From the NCBI RefSeq assembly GCF_017312405.1, contig NZ_BLTG01000014.1, forward strand, positions 1-64,000: a DNA stretch of 64,000 nucleotides, read 5' to 3'. Below, in pieces: positions 26,827 to 35,406 of this stretch. Each line of letters begins with the position of its first letter. Within the stretch, counting starts at the first letter, position 1. The notes below the pieces were generated by a model. It did no database searches. It worked only from the letters and a program-made list of their open reading frames with translations, and had not been told where the DNA came from. The position numbers and the translations under genes were made by a program. Source of the stretch: Mycobacterium sp. PO1 (GTDB lineage: Bacteria > Actinomycetota > Actinomycetes > Mycobacteriales > Mycobacteriaceae).

Positions 26827-27585
26827 GTGGATCGCGCCGTTGCGGCGTTCGCCGGGATCGCCGTCGTCGTCGTGCTCATGCCCGGGGCCGACACCGTGCT
26901 CGTGCTCAACGCCAGCCTGCGCGACGGCACCCGCGCCGGCATCGTCACCGCGACAGGGGTGGTGTGCGGGCCGGTGCTGTGGGGCGCGTTGGCGGGGCTG
27001 GGCGTCGCGATGATCCTGGGCCGGAACCCGCTGGCCTCCGGACTGATTGCCGCGGCAGGCGGGATCTATCTGTGTCACCTCGCGATCCGCAGCTTCGCGG
27101 CCGCCCGCGCTTCGTGGCGTGAGGCGGTCGACATCGACCTTGCGCCGCCGCACCCACCGCACCGCAGGGCGGCGGTCACCCACTTCCTGACGGGCCTGAC
27201 CACCAACGTCCTCAACCCGAAGATCGGCGTCTTCTACCTCTCGGTCATGCCGGCGTTGTTCTTCGGCCGGCCCGTCACCGTCTGGCTGGGCGCGCTGCTG
27301 GGACTGATCCACGCCGCCGTCGGGATGGTCTTCCTCACCGGCGTTTCTGTGATGTCCGGATTGGCCCGGCGACGCCTGAGCCGCCCACACAACCGTGCAG
27401 TCCTCGAATCGATCTGTGGGCTCTGCCTTCTCGGCTTCGGCGTCTACGCGCTGGGCCAGGCCTCAGCTGCCGTGGCCGGTGCGGTGCCAGCGCGCGAGCA
27501 GAGCGTCGTCATTGGCCTCGATGACCGCCAACCGCAGCGCGGCACACACCTCGACGCGCAGCCGGGCGATTCCCGGCGAACCTGA
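26827..27585 (+). CDS. LysE/RhtB-family amino acid exporter
   Basis: 252 residues with about six hydrophobic segments; the N-terminal VVVLMPGADTVLVLNASLRDG is the LysE/RhtB signature (PGPxxxLV-like), and NVLNPKIGVFYLSVMPAL is the second conserved motif. It probably exports an amino acid or related compound handled by the operon. GTG start at 26827, 3 bp after the thioesterase. The last 41 residues are hydrophilic, atypical for the family, and lie over the end of the convergent GAF regulator gene (123-bp overlap). Confidence 0.88.
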   Translation: MDRAVAAFAGIAVVVVLMPGADTVLVLNASLRDGTRAGIVTATGVVCGPVLWGALAGLGVAMILGRNPLASGLIAAAGGIYLCHLAIRSFAAARASWREAVDIDLAPPHPPHRRAAVTHFLTGLTTNVLNPKIGVFYLSVMPALFFGRPVTVWLGALLGLIHAAVGMVFLTGVSVMSGLARRRLSRPHNRAVLESICGLCLLGFGVYALGQASAAVAGAVPAREQSVVIGLDDRQPQRGTHLDAQPGDSRRT

Positions 27586-28632
27586 ATTCGGCAGCAGCGG
27601 GCCGGAGCACAGGTCCAGCGCCCGCGAGATGTCCCCGGTCGCCAGCGCGTCGAGCACACCGTCGAGGTCGCTGGTCACCGGTTCGAGCAGCCGGTAGGGC
27701 TTCGAGCCCAGGAATCGGGCCCCGATCGCGCGGCGCAGCCGCGACATCTCGGCGCGCACCGAGACCGCGTCGAGGTCGTTGTCGTCGAGCAACACCGCCA
27801 GATGGTCGGCACTGAGCCCCTCGGGGTGCTGCATCAACAACACCAGGATGTCGGCGTGGCGCGGGGCCAGGTTGACCGACTGCCCGGCACCTGCGCCGCG
27901 ACAGACCGTCCACGTGGGGCGGCGGGCCGTCAACACGGTCAACCGCGCGCTGCAGGAGCCGGGCCCCGCCTCGGCGGCGGTCTGCGTCAGCCGCTGCAAC
28001 GCGACGTACTTGCCGACGGCGAGCGCGGTGGCCCGCAGCAACGCCAGGGTCTGGGGTGCGGCCGCGTCCGCGTGGCCGGTCAGGTCGATCACGCCCAACA
28101 GCTCTCCGGTGGTCGGGTCACGCACAGGAGCGGCCGTGCAACTCCACGGCTGGGCCACGCGGGAGAAATGCTCCCACCGCCTGATCTGCACCTCGCGGTC
28201 CACCACCAACGCCGTCCCGGGAGCATTCGTGCCTGCGCTGCGTTCACTCCAGTCCGCGCCGGGAAGGAAGTTCATCGCCTCGCCCTTGCGGCACGCCCGG
28301 CGGTTGCCCTCCACCCACAGCAGCGTCCCGGAGGCGTCGGCCACGCCGACCATGTGCCCGGCCTCGGCGGCGTCGTCGACCAGCAGACGGCGGATCAGCG
28401 GCATCGCCGTGGTCAACGGGTGCGCGCGGCGCAGACGCTCGAGTTCGTTGTCGTCTGCCGACTGAGGGCCCTGACGATCGGGATCGACCCCTCTGCTGAT
28501 GCTTCGGCGCCAGCTGTCGGCGACGATCTCGCGAAGCGCCATGTCACCGAGCTCGGTCGGGTCGACCTGGCCGGCCACGACGAGTTCGTGCAGCTCCTGC
28601 ACCTGCCTGTGGGCCATCCGGTTATGCGGCAC
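27463..28632 (-). CDS. GAF-domain transcriptional regulator with C-terminal winged-helix-like DNA-binding domain (paralogue 1)
   Basis: 389 residues. N-terminal region resembles the AcoR sensory part (ADSWRRSISRGVDP, then TLLWVEGNRRACRKGEAMNF and GTNAPGTAL, GAF about 85-215). There is no AAA+ sigma54 module; instead, residues about 240-320 (ADILVLLMQHPEGLSADHL, VRAEMSRLRRAIG) look like an OmpR/SARP-type winged helix. It is paralogous to the regulator at 44.5-45.8 kb, and the two bracket the dehydratase island. GTG 28632 is used; an ATG five codons in is possible. Likely an activator sensing a small metabolite; ligand unknown. Confidence 0.87.
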   Translation of the reverse strand: MPHNRMAHRQVQELHELVVAGQVDPTELGDMALREIVADSWRRSISRGVDPDRQGPQSADDNELERLRRAHPLTTAMPLIRRLLVDDAAEAGHMVGVADASGTLLWVEGNRRACRKGEAMNFLPGADWSERSAGTNAPGTALVVDREVQIRRWEHFSRVAQPWSCTAAPVRDPTTGELLGVIDLTGHADAAAPQTLALLRATALAVGKYVALQRLTQTAAEAGPGSCSARLTVLTARRPTWTVCRGAGAGQSVNLAPRHADILVLLMQHPEGLSADHLAVLLDDNDLDAVSVRAEMSRLRRAIGARFLGSKPYRLLEPVTSDLDGVLDALATGDISRALDLCSGPLLPNSGSPGIARLRVEVCAALRLAVIEANDDALLARWHRTGHGS

Positions 28633-28680
28633 GCTGCCAGCCGACGGCGGGGAGCAGCCGCCTCCTTCCCGTGATCTGTC

Positions 28681-28707
28681 CTAATGACCTGTCTAATGAA
28701 ACGTTAG
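28681..28707. promoter_or_regulatory. CTAATG repeats in the GAF-regulator/cobIJ intergenic region
   Basis: Two direct CTAATG words (28681-28686, 28693-28698; 12-bp period) followed by an inverted CGTTAG (28702-28707), in an unusually AT-rich patch between divergent genes. It could be an operator for the GAF regulator or cobIJ. No protein is assigned. Confidence 0.4.
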
Positions 28708-28822
28708 CCGAACTTCCTGTGAACCAGATCTCTCTTGCCCGGTCCGGAGGCGGGCCTAGACGTTCGTCGGGAAGGCGGGACTCAGCCTGTCCGGCGCGGG
28801 CAGGCCGGGTTAACGTCAACGC

Positions 28823-30337
28823 ATGGGCAGTGATGAGCGGGCGCCGGGGAAACTCTGGGCGGTGGGCCTCGGCCCCGGCGACAGCGAGCTGGTCACGTTC
28901 AAGGCGGCACGCGCAATCGAGCGGGCCGACGTGGTCGCGTTCCACTGCGCCCGGCACGGCCGCAGCATCGCGCTGTCGGTGGCTCAGCCGTACCTGCGCG
29001 ACGGGCAGATCCACGAGCGGCTCGTCTACCCGGTCACCACCGAGACCACCGACCATCCCGGCGGCTACCGGGGTGCGCTGGCGGAGTTCTACACCGCGGC
29101 CAGCGACGTGCTGGCGGCCCATCTGAGCGCCGGCCGTGACGTCGCGCTGCTGGCCGAGGGAGACCCGCTGTTCTACAGCTCCTACATGCACATGCACAAG
29201 CGGCTCGCCGGACGGTTCGACACCGAGATCATTCCCGGTGTGACCTCGGTGTCCGCGTCGGCGATGGCGGTGGGGACTCCGCTGGTCGAGGGCGAGGAGA
29301 CGCTGACCGTGTTGCCCGGCACGCTGCCGACCGCCGAACTGGTGCGCCGCCTGCGGGACTGTGACGCCGCGGCGATCATGAAGCTGGGGCGCAACTTCGC
29401 GAAGGTCCGCGAGGCCCTCGACGCGGCCGGTGTCGCCGATCGCGCATGGTACGTCGAGCGCGCGTCCACCGGTGCCCAGAAGGTCGCACCGGTCGACGAG
29501 GTCGACCCGGCGTCGGTGCCGTACTTCTCGATGGTGGTGGTGCCCGGGCCGCTGAACAACCCGTCGGTCGGCGATCCGGCCCAGGCCGGCGAGGTCGTCG
29601 TCGTCGGACTCGGCCCCGGCGCCGACCGGTGGACCACCCCCGAGGTGCGGACCGAGCTGTCGCGGGCCACCGATCTGGTGGGCTACAAGACCTACCTGGG
29701 GCGGATCTGTCCGCGTCCCGGCCAACGCATGCACCCCAGCGACAACCAGGTCGAATCCGAGCGCGCCTGCATGGCCCTGGATCTCGCCCGCCGCGGCGCG
29801 CGGGTCGCGGTGGTCAGCTCCGGTGATCCCGGCGTCTTCGCGATGGCCGCAGCGGTGGCCGAGGTGGCCGCCGAACCGCAGTTCCACGACGTGGCGGTGC
29901 GGGTGGTGCCGGGGGTGACGGCGGCCAACGCCGTCGCTGCGGCGGTGGGCGCGCCGCTGGGCCACGACTACATGACGATCTCGCTGTCCGACCGGCTCAA
30001 GAGCTGGGAGGTCATCGAACGCCGCCTGCACAGCGCCCTCGACGCCGACCTGGTGATCGCCGTCTACAACCCCGGGTCGCGCAGCCGCGGCTGGCAGGTG
30101 GCAGCCTTGAAGGAGCTGCTGCAGCAACGGTTGCCGGCAGACCGGCCCGTCATCCTCGGTCATGACGTGGGCGGTGAGCAGCAGCGCCTGACCTCGACCA
30201 CGGTCGCCGGGCTGGATCCCGCCGCCGTCGACATGCGCACCCTGCTCATCATCGGGTCGTCGACGACCCGCGTCGTCGCTCGCGCCGCCGGGGACCTGGT
30301 GTTCACGTCGCGGCGCTACGAGCAGCCGGCGGACTGA
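28823..30337 (+). CDS. cobIJ: fused precorrin-2 C20-methyltransferase / precorrin-3B C17-methyltransferase
   Basis: 504 residues, two SAM-dependent tetrapyrrole methylases in tandem: CobI-like (LWAVGLGPGDSELVTFKAA; residues 1 to about 250) and CobJ-like (VVVVGLGPGADRWTTPE; about 255 to end, with SSGDPGVFAMA and YNPGSRSRGW). The fusion is the mycobacterial form (M. tuberculosis cobI). Both steps belong to the aerobic cobalamin pathway. Placed next to a B12-dependent dehydratase and its reactivase, whose last gene it overlaps antisense by 35 bp. Could be the only copy or a second one; the window cannot tell. No cobalamin riboswitch seen upstream. Confidence 0.94.
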   Translation: MGSDERAPGKLWAVGLGPGDSELVTFKAARAIERADVVAFHCARHGRSIALSVAQPYLRDGQIHERLVYPVTTETTDHPGGYRGALAEFYTAASDVLAAHLSAGRDVALLAEGDPLFYSSYMHMHKRLAGRFDTEIIPGVTSVSASAMAVGTPLVEGEETLTVLPGTLPTAELVRRLRDCDAAAIMKLGRNFAKVREALDAAGVADRAWYVERASTGAQKVAPVDEVDPASVPYFSMVVVPGPLNNPSVGDPAQAGEVVVVGLGPGADRWTTPEVRTELSRATDLVGYKTYLGRICPRPGQRMHPSDNQVESERACMALDLARRGARVAVVSSGDPGVFAMAAAVAEVAAEPQFHDVAVRVVPGVTAANAVAAAVGAPLGHDYMTISLSDRLKSWEVIERRLHSALDADLVIAVYNPGSRSRGWQVAALKELLQQRLPADRPVILGHDVGGEQQRLTSTTVAGLDPAAVDMRTLLIIGSSTTRVVARAAGDLVFTSRRYEQPAD

Positions 30338-30683
30338 GCCGCAGGGGCACCCCCACGACGATGCGTGCCGCGTTGTGCCCGGCCCGTCGCGCGGCGCCGG
30401 CGGACGCGGCGCCGTCACACGCGAGCTCGGGCATCGGCGCCGTGAGCATCTCGTGGCTGATGCGCACCCGGCCGCGCCGGTCGATGCCCACCCCGACATC
30501 GAGCGACGACGCCCGCGCCGCGGTGTGCGCGAGTTCGTCGGCGTCGGTGTCGGTGGCGGGTCGGCTGAGCTCGAACGGCACCCCCTCCTCCTCGATCCCC
30601 GCGAGGACCTCGCGCTCGACAGGTCCGGCGGCGACACTGAGCACGTGGACTGCCGGCCGTTCGGGTTGACCACCGTCACGCAT
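30303..30683 (-). CDS. ddrB: diol/glycerol dehydratase reactivase small subunit
   Basis: 126 residues. Small (beta) subunit of the chaperone that swaps damaged cobalamin out of the dehydratase (PduH/DdrB/GdrB family). Recognisable pattern: HVLSVAAGPVEREVLAGIEEEGVPFE, then VGVGIDRRGRVRISHE, similar in fold to the medium dehydratase subunit it mimics. Start ATG 30681-30683, overlapping ddrA by 8 bp. Last gene of the five-gene operon; its 3' end overlaps convergent cobIJ. Confidence 0.88.
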   Translation of the reverse strand: MRDGGQPERPAVHVLSVAAGPVEREVLAGIEEEGVPFELSRPATDTDADELAHTAARASSLDVGVGIDRRGRVRISHEMLTAPMPELACDGAASAGAARRAGHNAARIVVGVPLRLSPPAARSAAT

Positions 30684-32508
30684 AGGCCGCCACCAGGCCG
30701 GTGGCCACCGCGTTGCGGGGCCCCTCACTGCCACGAACATTGCCGGTGCCGCAGACGATGCCGTAGGGCGCCAACGCGTCGGCTATCAGCTCGGGGATCT
30801 CGAAGTCCAGTGCACAACCGCCCAGCAGCACGACGAACCCGATCCGGCGCAGATCGCCGCCGGGGGCGACCGAACGCAACGCGCGCAGCGCGTTGACCAC
30901 GAACACCCGCTCCTTGGCGGTACGGCGCACCTGCCGGATGCGGTCGAGGGAATGCCGCGTCGGGATCGGCGACATACCTTCGGGCGACAGCGTCACCACC
31001 CGGGCGAATGCGGTGGCGGGGAGAGCCTTCTCGAAGAACTGCGCGGTGCCGTTCTCCATCCTGACGTGAAAAAAGCTCTCCGCCTTGGCCGCCGGGTACT
31101 TCTTGACGCCCTCGGCGAGTTCCAGGTTGTCCAGGCCGAGTTCGGCGTCGATGAGTTTGGTCACCAGATCGCCCGCCCCGGCCAGGTGCACCGCCTGCAC
31201 ATCGCCGCGCGTCCCGAGAACCGCGGCATCGGTCGAGCCGCCGCCCATGTCGAGCACCACCAGCGGCGTATCGGTGCCGGGCGTGGTCAGCGCGCCCCGG
31301 ACCGCCATCTCGGCCTCCACCCCCCCGACCCGCACGGTGATGTCCCGGCCCGCGGCCTCGCTGAGCTGCTCGGCGATGACGGCCGCGACAGCCTGCATAC
31401 CGCTTTCCCGGGTCCGCACCATCGCCGCGAGCGCGACCGCGTTCTCGAGCGCTACCTCGCCGGCCACCCCGCCGCGCACCTCCTGCGGGACCAGCGTGTC
31501 GATCGCGAGGAGATCCCTGATCTTGACGTCGCGCAGCTCGTGCTGGGAGAGGTCCGCCATGCTCTGGCGGACGGTGGAGATCATCCCGCCGGTGTTCGTG
31601 CCCGACTCCCCGGCGACATCGGCCAGCGGAGAGACCCGTTCGACCTCGGCCATGATCTCTGCCGCACCACGGGAGACGTCGACACACACCGTGCGGTTGA
31701 CCCCGATGAGCTCGAGTGACCCGGCCGGGATGGGACGGTCCTCGACGTCTCCGGACGGGGTGCGCACCACGACCGCCGACCGGTTACCCGTCAACGCCCG
31801 CGCGACCGGGGACACCGTCCTGGTCTGTTCGGCGTCCAAGCCGAAGATCGTGGCCAGACCGTAGGCGTTGGACAGCGTGCGGATCGACTGCCCGGGCGCG
31901 GCCACCTCGACGGCGGCCAGCATGCCGACCGGCACCGCGTCGATCCGCGACACCTCGTCGACGATCGGCATCGGCACCGTCAGCCGGTTGGCGACGAGCA
32001 CGGCGTCGTCGTTGCCGAGTATCGCCGCGACGACGTCGATTCCGCGTGCCATCGCGGCATTGAGGGTGGCCGCGGTGACATCGAAGTCCACGCCACCGGC
32101 GACCAGCACGATCACCGGTTCGCCCGGTGCCTGATCGGACAGGGTCTCGGCGGCGACGATGGTGCCGACGCCCAGGCCCCGGCCTCCCGGCGTCCGCGGA
32201 TCGTGGCCGATCATCGTGGACTCGGTGATGATCGTTTCGGTGATGGTCTCCATCGCCAGCCCGCTGATGACCGGTGTCGCCTCGTTCAGCAACACCACGT
32301 CGACGGCACCGAGCCCGACCCCGGCGTGCTCGGCGGCGCGGGTGACGACCTTGACGACACCGTCGACGTTCTTGACGGTGCCCTTGATCCCGGTGGTGCG
32401 GGTCAGTGCGCCGCCGAGATAGTCGACCGTGCCGTCGGGGCCGATGCGGGCGAGACTGGCTTCCGTGGTGGAATTGCCGATGTCGACCCCGACGACCGTC
32501 CGGTGCAC
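30676..32508 (-). CDS. ddrA: diol/glycerol dehydratase reactivase large subunit (ATPase)
   Basis: 610 residues, the length of Klebsiella DdrA. ATP-dependent reactivating factor with an actin/Hsp70-like fold: phosphate-1 motif VVGVDIGNSTTEA at the N-terminus and phosphate-2 VLDMGGGSTDAAVLG in the second half, with the family stretch NEATPVISGLAMETITETI. Partner of DdrB. The GTG at 32506-32508 (VHRTVVG) is chosen because it starts 2 bp after the pduD stop and gives the family length; the frame is open further upstream. Confidence 0.95.
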   Translation of the reverse strand: MHRTVVGVDIGNSTTEASLARIGPDGTVDYLGGALTRTTGIKGTVKNVDGVVKVVTRAAEHAGVGLGAVDVVLLNEATPVISGLAMETITETIITESTMIGHDPRTPGGRGLGVGTIVAAETLSDQAPGEPVIVLVAGGVDFDVTAATLNAAMARGIDVVAAILGNDDAVLVANRLTVPMPIVDEVSRIDAVPVGMLAAVEVAAPGQSIRTLSNAYGLATIFGLDAEQTRTVSPVARALTGNRSAVVVRTPSGDVEDRPIPAGSLELIGVNRTVCVDVSRGAAEIMAEVERVSPLADVAGESGTNTGGMISTVRQSMADLSQHELRDVKIRDLLAIDTLVPQEVRGGVAGEVALENAVALAAMVRTRESGMQAVAAVIAEQLSEAAGRDITVRVGGVEAEMAVRGALTTPGTDTPLVVLDMGGGSTDAAVLGTRGDVQAVHLAGAGDLVTKLIDAELGLDNLELAEGVKKYPAAKAESFFHVRMENGTAQFFEKALPATAFARVVTLSPEGMSPIPTRHSLDRIRQVRRTAKERVFVVNALRALRSVAPGGDLRRIGFVVLLGGCALDFEIPELIADALAPYGIVCGTGNVRGSEGPRNAVATGLVAAYA

Positions 32509-32510
32509 CG

Positions 32511-33116
32511 TCAGGACAGCGCCGCCGGGGCCGCCGAGGAGAACTCGGCCTGCACCTCGACCGGTTTGGCGCCCTTGCTGATCTGCTCGGTCTCCTTCAG
32601 GTGCAGCAGCGCCGCCTTGGCCTGCCACCGCGGACGGGCCATCTGGTCGTTGAGCGTCGGAACCGGCTGCGGCGACTCACCTTTGGCGTACTGGGCGGCG
32701 TTGGAGCCGATGTTGCGGTAGGTCTCGAGCGTGAGCAGCGGACACTGCGGGAACAGTTCCAGACTCGACAACCGCGGCAGGTCACGCTGATGGATCATCG
32801 ACGTGCCGCGAGACAGGATCCCGATACCGATGCCCGAACCGGACAACTTGGCCGCCGTGTGCGCCACCACCGCCAGATCGGAGCTGTGCCGGACCCGGAT
32901 CACCCGGGCCGCGACCTCCTGCTCCTCGATTCCCGCCAGGATCTGACGGATGACCTCGGCGTGCGGGATGTTGACGATGGTCTGGGTGAAGAAGTCCGCG
33001 AAGGCCGGCGAGACGGCGAGAACCACCTCGTCGGAACGGGCTCCGCGCTGCGCGGGCCCGATCTCGCTGAAGCTCATCGTCCGCTGTACGTCGCTGGTGG
33101 TGCTCGCCACGGTCAC
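32511..33116 (-). CDS. pduD: B12-dependent glycerol/diol dehydratase medium subunit
   Basis: 201 residues. Beta subunit that contacts the adenosylcobalamin lower face. Conserved PduD/GldB features: [51 protein letters not shown] and [19 protein letters not shown], then [21 protein letters not shown] split across the C-terminus. GTG at 33114-33116 overlaps the large-subunit stop as GTGA; a second GTG two codons later is possible. Unusually it follows the large subunit, while the small subunit gene precedes it. Confidence 0.95.
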   Translation of the reverse strand: MTVASTTSDVQRTMSFSEIGPAQRGARSDEVVLAVSPAFADFFTQTIVNIPHAEVIRQILAGIEEQEVAARVIRVRHSSDLAVVAHTAAKLSGSGIGIGILSRGTSMIHQRDLPRLSSLELFPQCPLLTLETYRNIGSNAAQYAKGESPQPVPTLNDQMARPRWQAKAALLHLKETEQISKGAKPVEVQAEFSSAAPAALS

Positions 33117-34834
33117 TCGACCTCCATCTCGGGGTTCGACGCGCTGGTCACGTGTCGCAGTTTCTTCATCTCTTCCCACCGCGCCCCCGACGGGCGGTAG
33201 CCGGTACTCGGCCCCTGGTAGTCGTTGGCGTCGTTGACCGCCGACAACGGCTCCAGCGCGGGGGTCATGATCGCCGAGGTCTGCAACAGGTCACCGGACA
33301 CCCGCTGACGCAGCACGGCCAGCAGGTTGGCGGCGACATCGGAGAACCCGGTCGACTCGAGCGCCTTCACCAGGTCCAGGCCGGTGATGCCGCGGTCCAT
33401 GACCTGCTGGGCACCCTTGAGATCTTCCAGCACATCGCGGGGCAACAGGTCGGCCGAGCCGTTGGCGTACACCGCCGCGTCGATCTCCGCGTCGGAGATC
33501 ACCGGCAGATCCAGGTAGTCGAACACCGCCTGCAGCGCTTTGGCGGCCCGGGTGCGCACGGCGAGGATGTCGTCCTCCTTGACGTGGCGCAAACCCCCGT
33601 CGATCTGCAGATCGCGCTGAATGGTGTTGAAGTCGTCGAAGTCGTCGCTGTCGACATTGGAGCCGGCGAACATGTTGTCGTAGTTGGGTGTTGCCGAGTA
33701 TCCGGAGCAGACGAAGTCGGTGCCGGGCATCATCTGCGGCATCAACCGGGCGGTTCGGCGCATCGGCGAATGCGAGAACGACTGGTCGTTACCCGAGGCG
33801 CATTCCAGGTCGACCGCCGAGGCGATCATGTTCTCGGCAGCCACCGCGCGGATTCCGGCCGGCACCGCACCCGGCACGCCGATGCACGAGATCGAGCCGT
33901 TCTGCAGCCCCTGCACACCGGCACCCTTGGTGACCAGGATGCAGCGGATCTCCAGGTACAGCATCGACTTGCCCTGGGCGTTGCCCATCTGCACCTCCGA
34001 GCCGGTGCCCGAGGTGAATCTCATCTTGATGCCCCGGGAGGCGTAGGCCGCGGCCAGGAACGCCTTCGACCACGGGGTGTCGTCTCCGTCGACGAACACC
34101 GGTTCGGTGCCATACACCGAGATCGTCTCGGCATAGGCGGTGATGCCGCGCATGCCGAGTTCGAGTTCGGTGGCCTCTTCGAGGGCGCACTGGGTCAGCG
34201 CCACCCCCTCGCCGACCTGGCTGCCGATCTGTAACGCCATGGCCACCAGCGGGGCGTAGCGCACCACGCCCAAAGTCGTTTCCACCTCGGAGAATCCACG
34301 GATCGAGGCTTCGGCCGCCTCACACACCACCTGCACCGGGTTGTCCCGGGCGCTGGTGCAGTGCGCCTGGTTCGCCGGGGTACGACGGGCGCGCATCTTC
34401 TGCATCCCCATCATGATCTCGACGATGTTCATCGTCTTGGCGACCTCGAGCAGCTTCGCCGGGGTCAAACCCTTGGTGACCGCGATGACGTCGCTGCGGG
34501 AGGTGTTCGGGTCGACCAGCATCCGGGCGATCTCGACGGCCGGCAACGCCATAGAGTCCTCGGTGGTCTCGATGTCGATCGCATGGTCGGCGATGAACTG
34601 GTCGATGAAGTCGAAGTCGGCCCGCGCGACGCCGTCCATCTCGACGATCACCCCGTCCTGCACCCGCACGCTGGGCGCGGGGTCGAAGGGGCTGTCCATT
34701 GCGACCATGCCGACCTCGGGCCATTCCTCGACGAAGCCGTCGAGGTTGACCGGCCGGTTCTCCAGCACCTCGGTGCGCAGCGAGTGACGCACCCCGTCGA
34801 GCGGGGAACCCTGAGGGGCAACTGAGGCAGTCAT
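33113..34834 (-). CDS. pduC: B12-dependent glycerol/diol dehydratase large (catalytic) subunit
   Basis: 573 residues. Radical enzyme converting glycerol to 3-hydroxypropionaldehyde or 1,2-propanediol to propanal. Numbering against the Klebsiella oxytoca enzyme shows a constant +15 offset and every known substrate/K+ ligand kept: Gln156, His158, Glu185, Glu236, Gln311, Asp350, Ser377 (equivalents of 141, 143, 170, 221, 296, 335, 362), and also Ser316 and Gln351 that influence substrate choice. ATG at 34832-34834 with AGGAG eight bases upstream. 11 bp after the small-subunit gene. Glycerol versus propanediol preference cannot be settled, but glpF/glpK nearby favour glycerol. Confidence 0.97.
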   Translation of the reverse strand: MTASVAPQGSPLDGVRHSLRTEVLENRPVNLDGFVEEWPEVGMVAMDSPFDPAPSVRVQDGVIVEMDGVARADFDFIDQFIADHAIDIETTEDSMALPAVEIARMLVDPNTSRSDVIAVTKGLTPAKLLEVAKTMNIVEIMMGMQKMRARRTPANQAHCTSARDNPVQVVCEAAEASIRGFSEVETTLGVVRYAPLVAMALQIGSQVGEGVALTQCALEEATELELGMRGITAYAETISVYGTEPVFVDGDDTPWSKAFLAAAYASRGIKMRFTSGTGSEVQMGNAQGKSMLYLEIRCILVTKGAGVQGLQNGSISCIGVPGAVPAGIRAVAAENMIASAVDLECASGNDQSFSHSPMRRTARLMPQMMPGTDFVCSGYSATPNYDNMFAGSNVDSDDFDDFNTIQRDLQIDGGLRHVKEDDILAVRTRAAKALQAVFDYLDLPVISDAEIDAAVYANGSADLLPRDVLEDLKGAQQVMDRGITGLDLVKALESTGFSDVAANLLAVLRQRVSGDLLQTSAIMTPALEPLSAVNDANDYQGPSTGYRPSGARWEEMKKLRHVTSASNPEMEVE

Positions 34835-34845
34835 GTCCGTCTCTC

Positions 34846-35274
34846 CTATTCGCTCGTGGCCAGAATGTCGCGGCGCTCGTAGACCTCCGCGGCTTCGCGC
34901 ACCAACGCGGCGAGCAGTTCCGCGTGGTAGGTCGAGGACAGTTCGTCGGCGATCGCCTCCAGCTCGGCCCTGCTCGACGCGTTCGGGCGCAGCGCGTTGT
35001 AGATCTGCAGGACCCGCTCGTCGGACAGCGCGGTCATCTCCGCGGCGCGACGCAGGTTCGCGCCCAGCGCGGGGCGGCCGGACTTCTCCGAGATCTGAGC
35101 CTGCAACCGCAACGTCTCCGGGCTGATCCGCAGATCGGCGGCGTCCACGTCGCCGGCCATCACCGCGGGCATCGTGATCGCATCCAGCGGCTTGCCGGTG
35201 GGCGTGACCAGCAGGTCCCTGCGGTTCACGCTCAACGGGTAGTCCACCGCGGGGTCGAGGTCGGGTTCCGTCAT
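34846..35274 (-). CDS. pduE: B12-dependent glycerol/diol dehydratase small subunit
   Basis: 142 residues. Gamma subunit of the heterohexamer. Conserved: LLVTPTGKPLDAITMPAVM, LRISPETLRLQAQI, NLRRAAEMTALSDERVLQIY and FVRESAEVY-like LVREAAEVYERR. ATG at 35272-35274 with GGAG eight bases upstream. First gene of the operon pduE-pduC-pduD-ddrA-ddrB, an order different from the enteric large-medium-small. Its promoter carries the TGCAAC direct-repeat module; it is divergent from the FhuF-like gene with 132 bp between. Confidence 0.94.
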   Translation of the reverse strand: MTEPDLDPAVDYPLSVNRRDLLVTPTGKPLDAITMPAVMAGDVDAADLRISPETLRLQAQISEKSGRPALGANLRRAAEMTALSDERVLQIYNALRPNASSRAELEAIADELSSTYHAELLAALVREAAEVYERRDILATSE

Positions 35275-35344
35275 GCACTTCTCCAGCGGTACGGGGCGGC
35301 ACCGGCCGCCCAGGTGTGTCGTGACTTGGGAAAGTCCGCGAACC

Positions 35345-35378
35345 AGTGTGGCTCGGGTCACGTTGCACCGACGTTGCA
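35345..35378 (-). promoter_or_regulatory. TGCAAC direct-repeat activator site and -10 of the dehydratase operon
   Basis: Read on the minus strand: TGCAAC, GTCGG, TGCAAC (35378 to 35362), then 11 bases, then CACACT (35350-35345) as a weak -10 (cAnnnT). Predicted start of transcription is near 35338, giving a leader of about 64 nt. The same arrangement stands before luxR and the aldehyde dehydrogenase gene. The repeats have an 11-bp period, one helical turn, and occupy the -35 position. The site is also only 28 bp from the FhuF-like start codon on the other strand. Confidence 0.75.
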
Positions 35379-35406
35379 GTTTCGCCGGTACTAGCGTGTG
35401 CGCCCG

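Noticed and set aside
35275..35406. Cobalamin riboswitch before the dehydratase operon
   Set aside because: A GCCACACTGG word on the minus strand faintly recalls a B12 box, but the leader is only about 64 nt and no other riboswitch element is visible.
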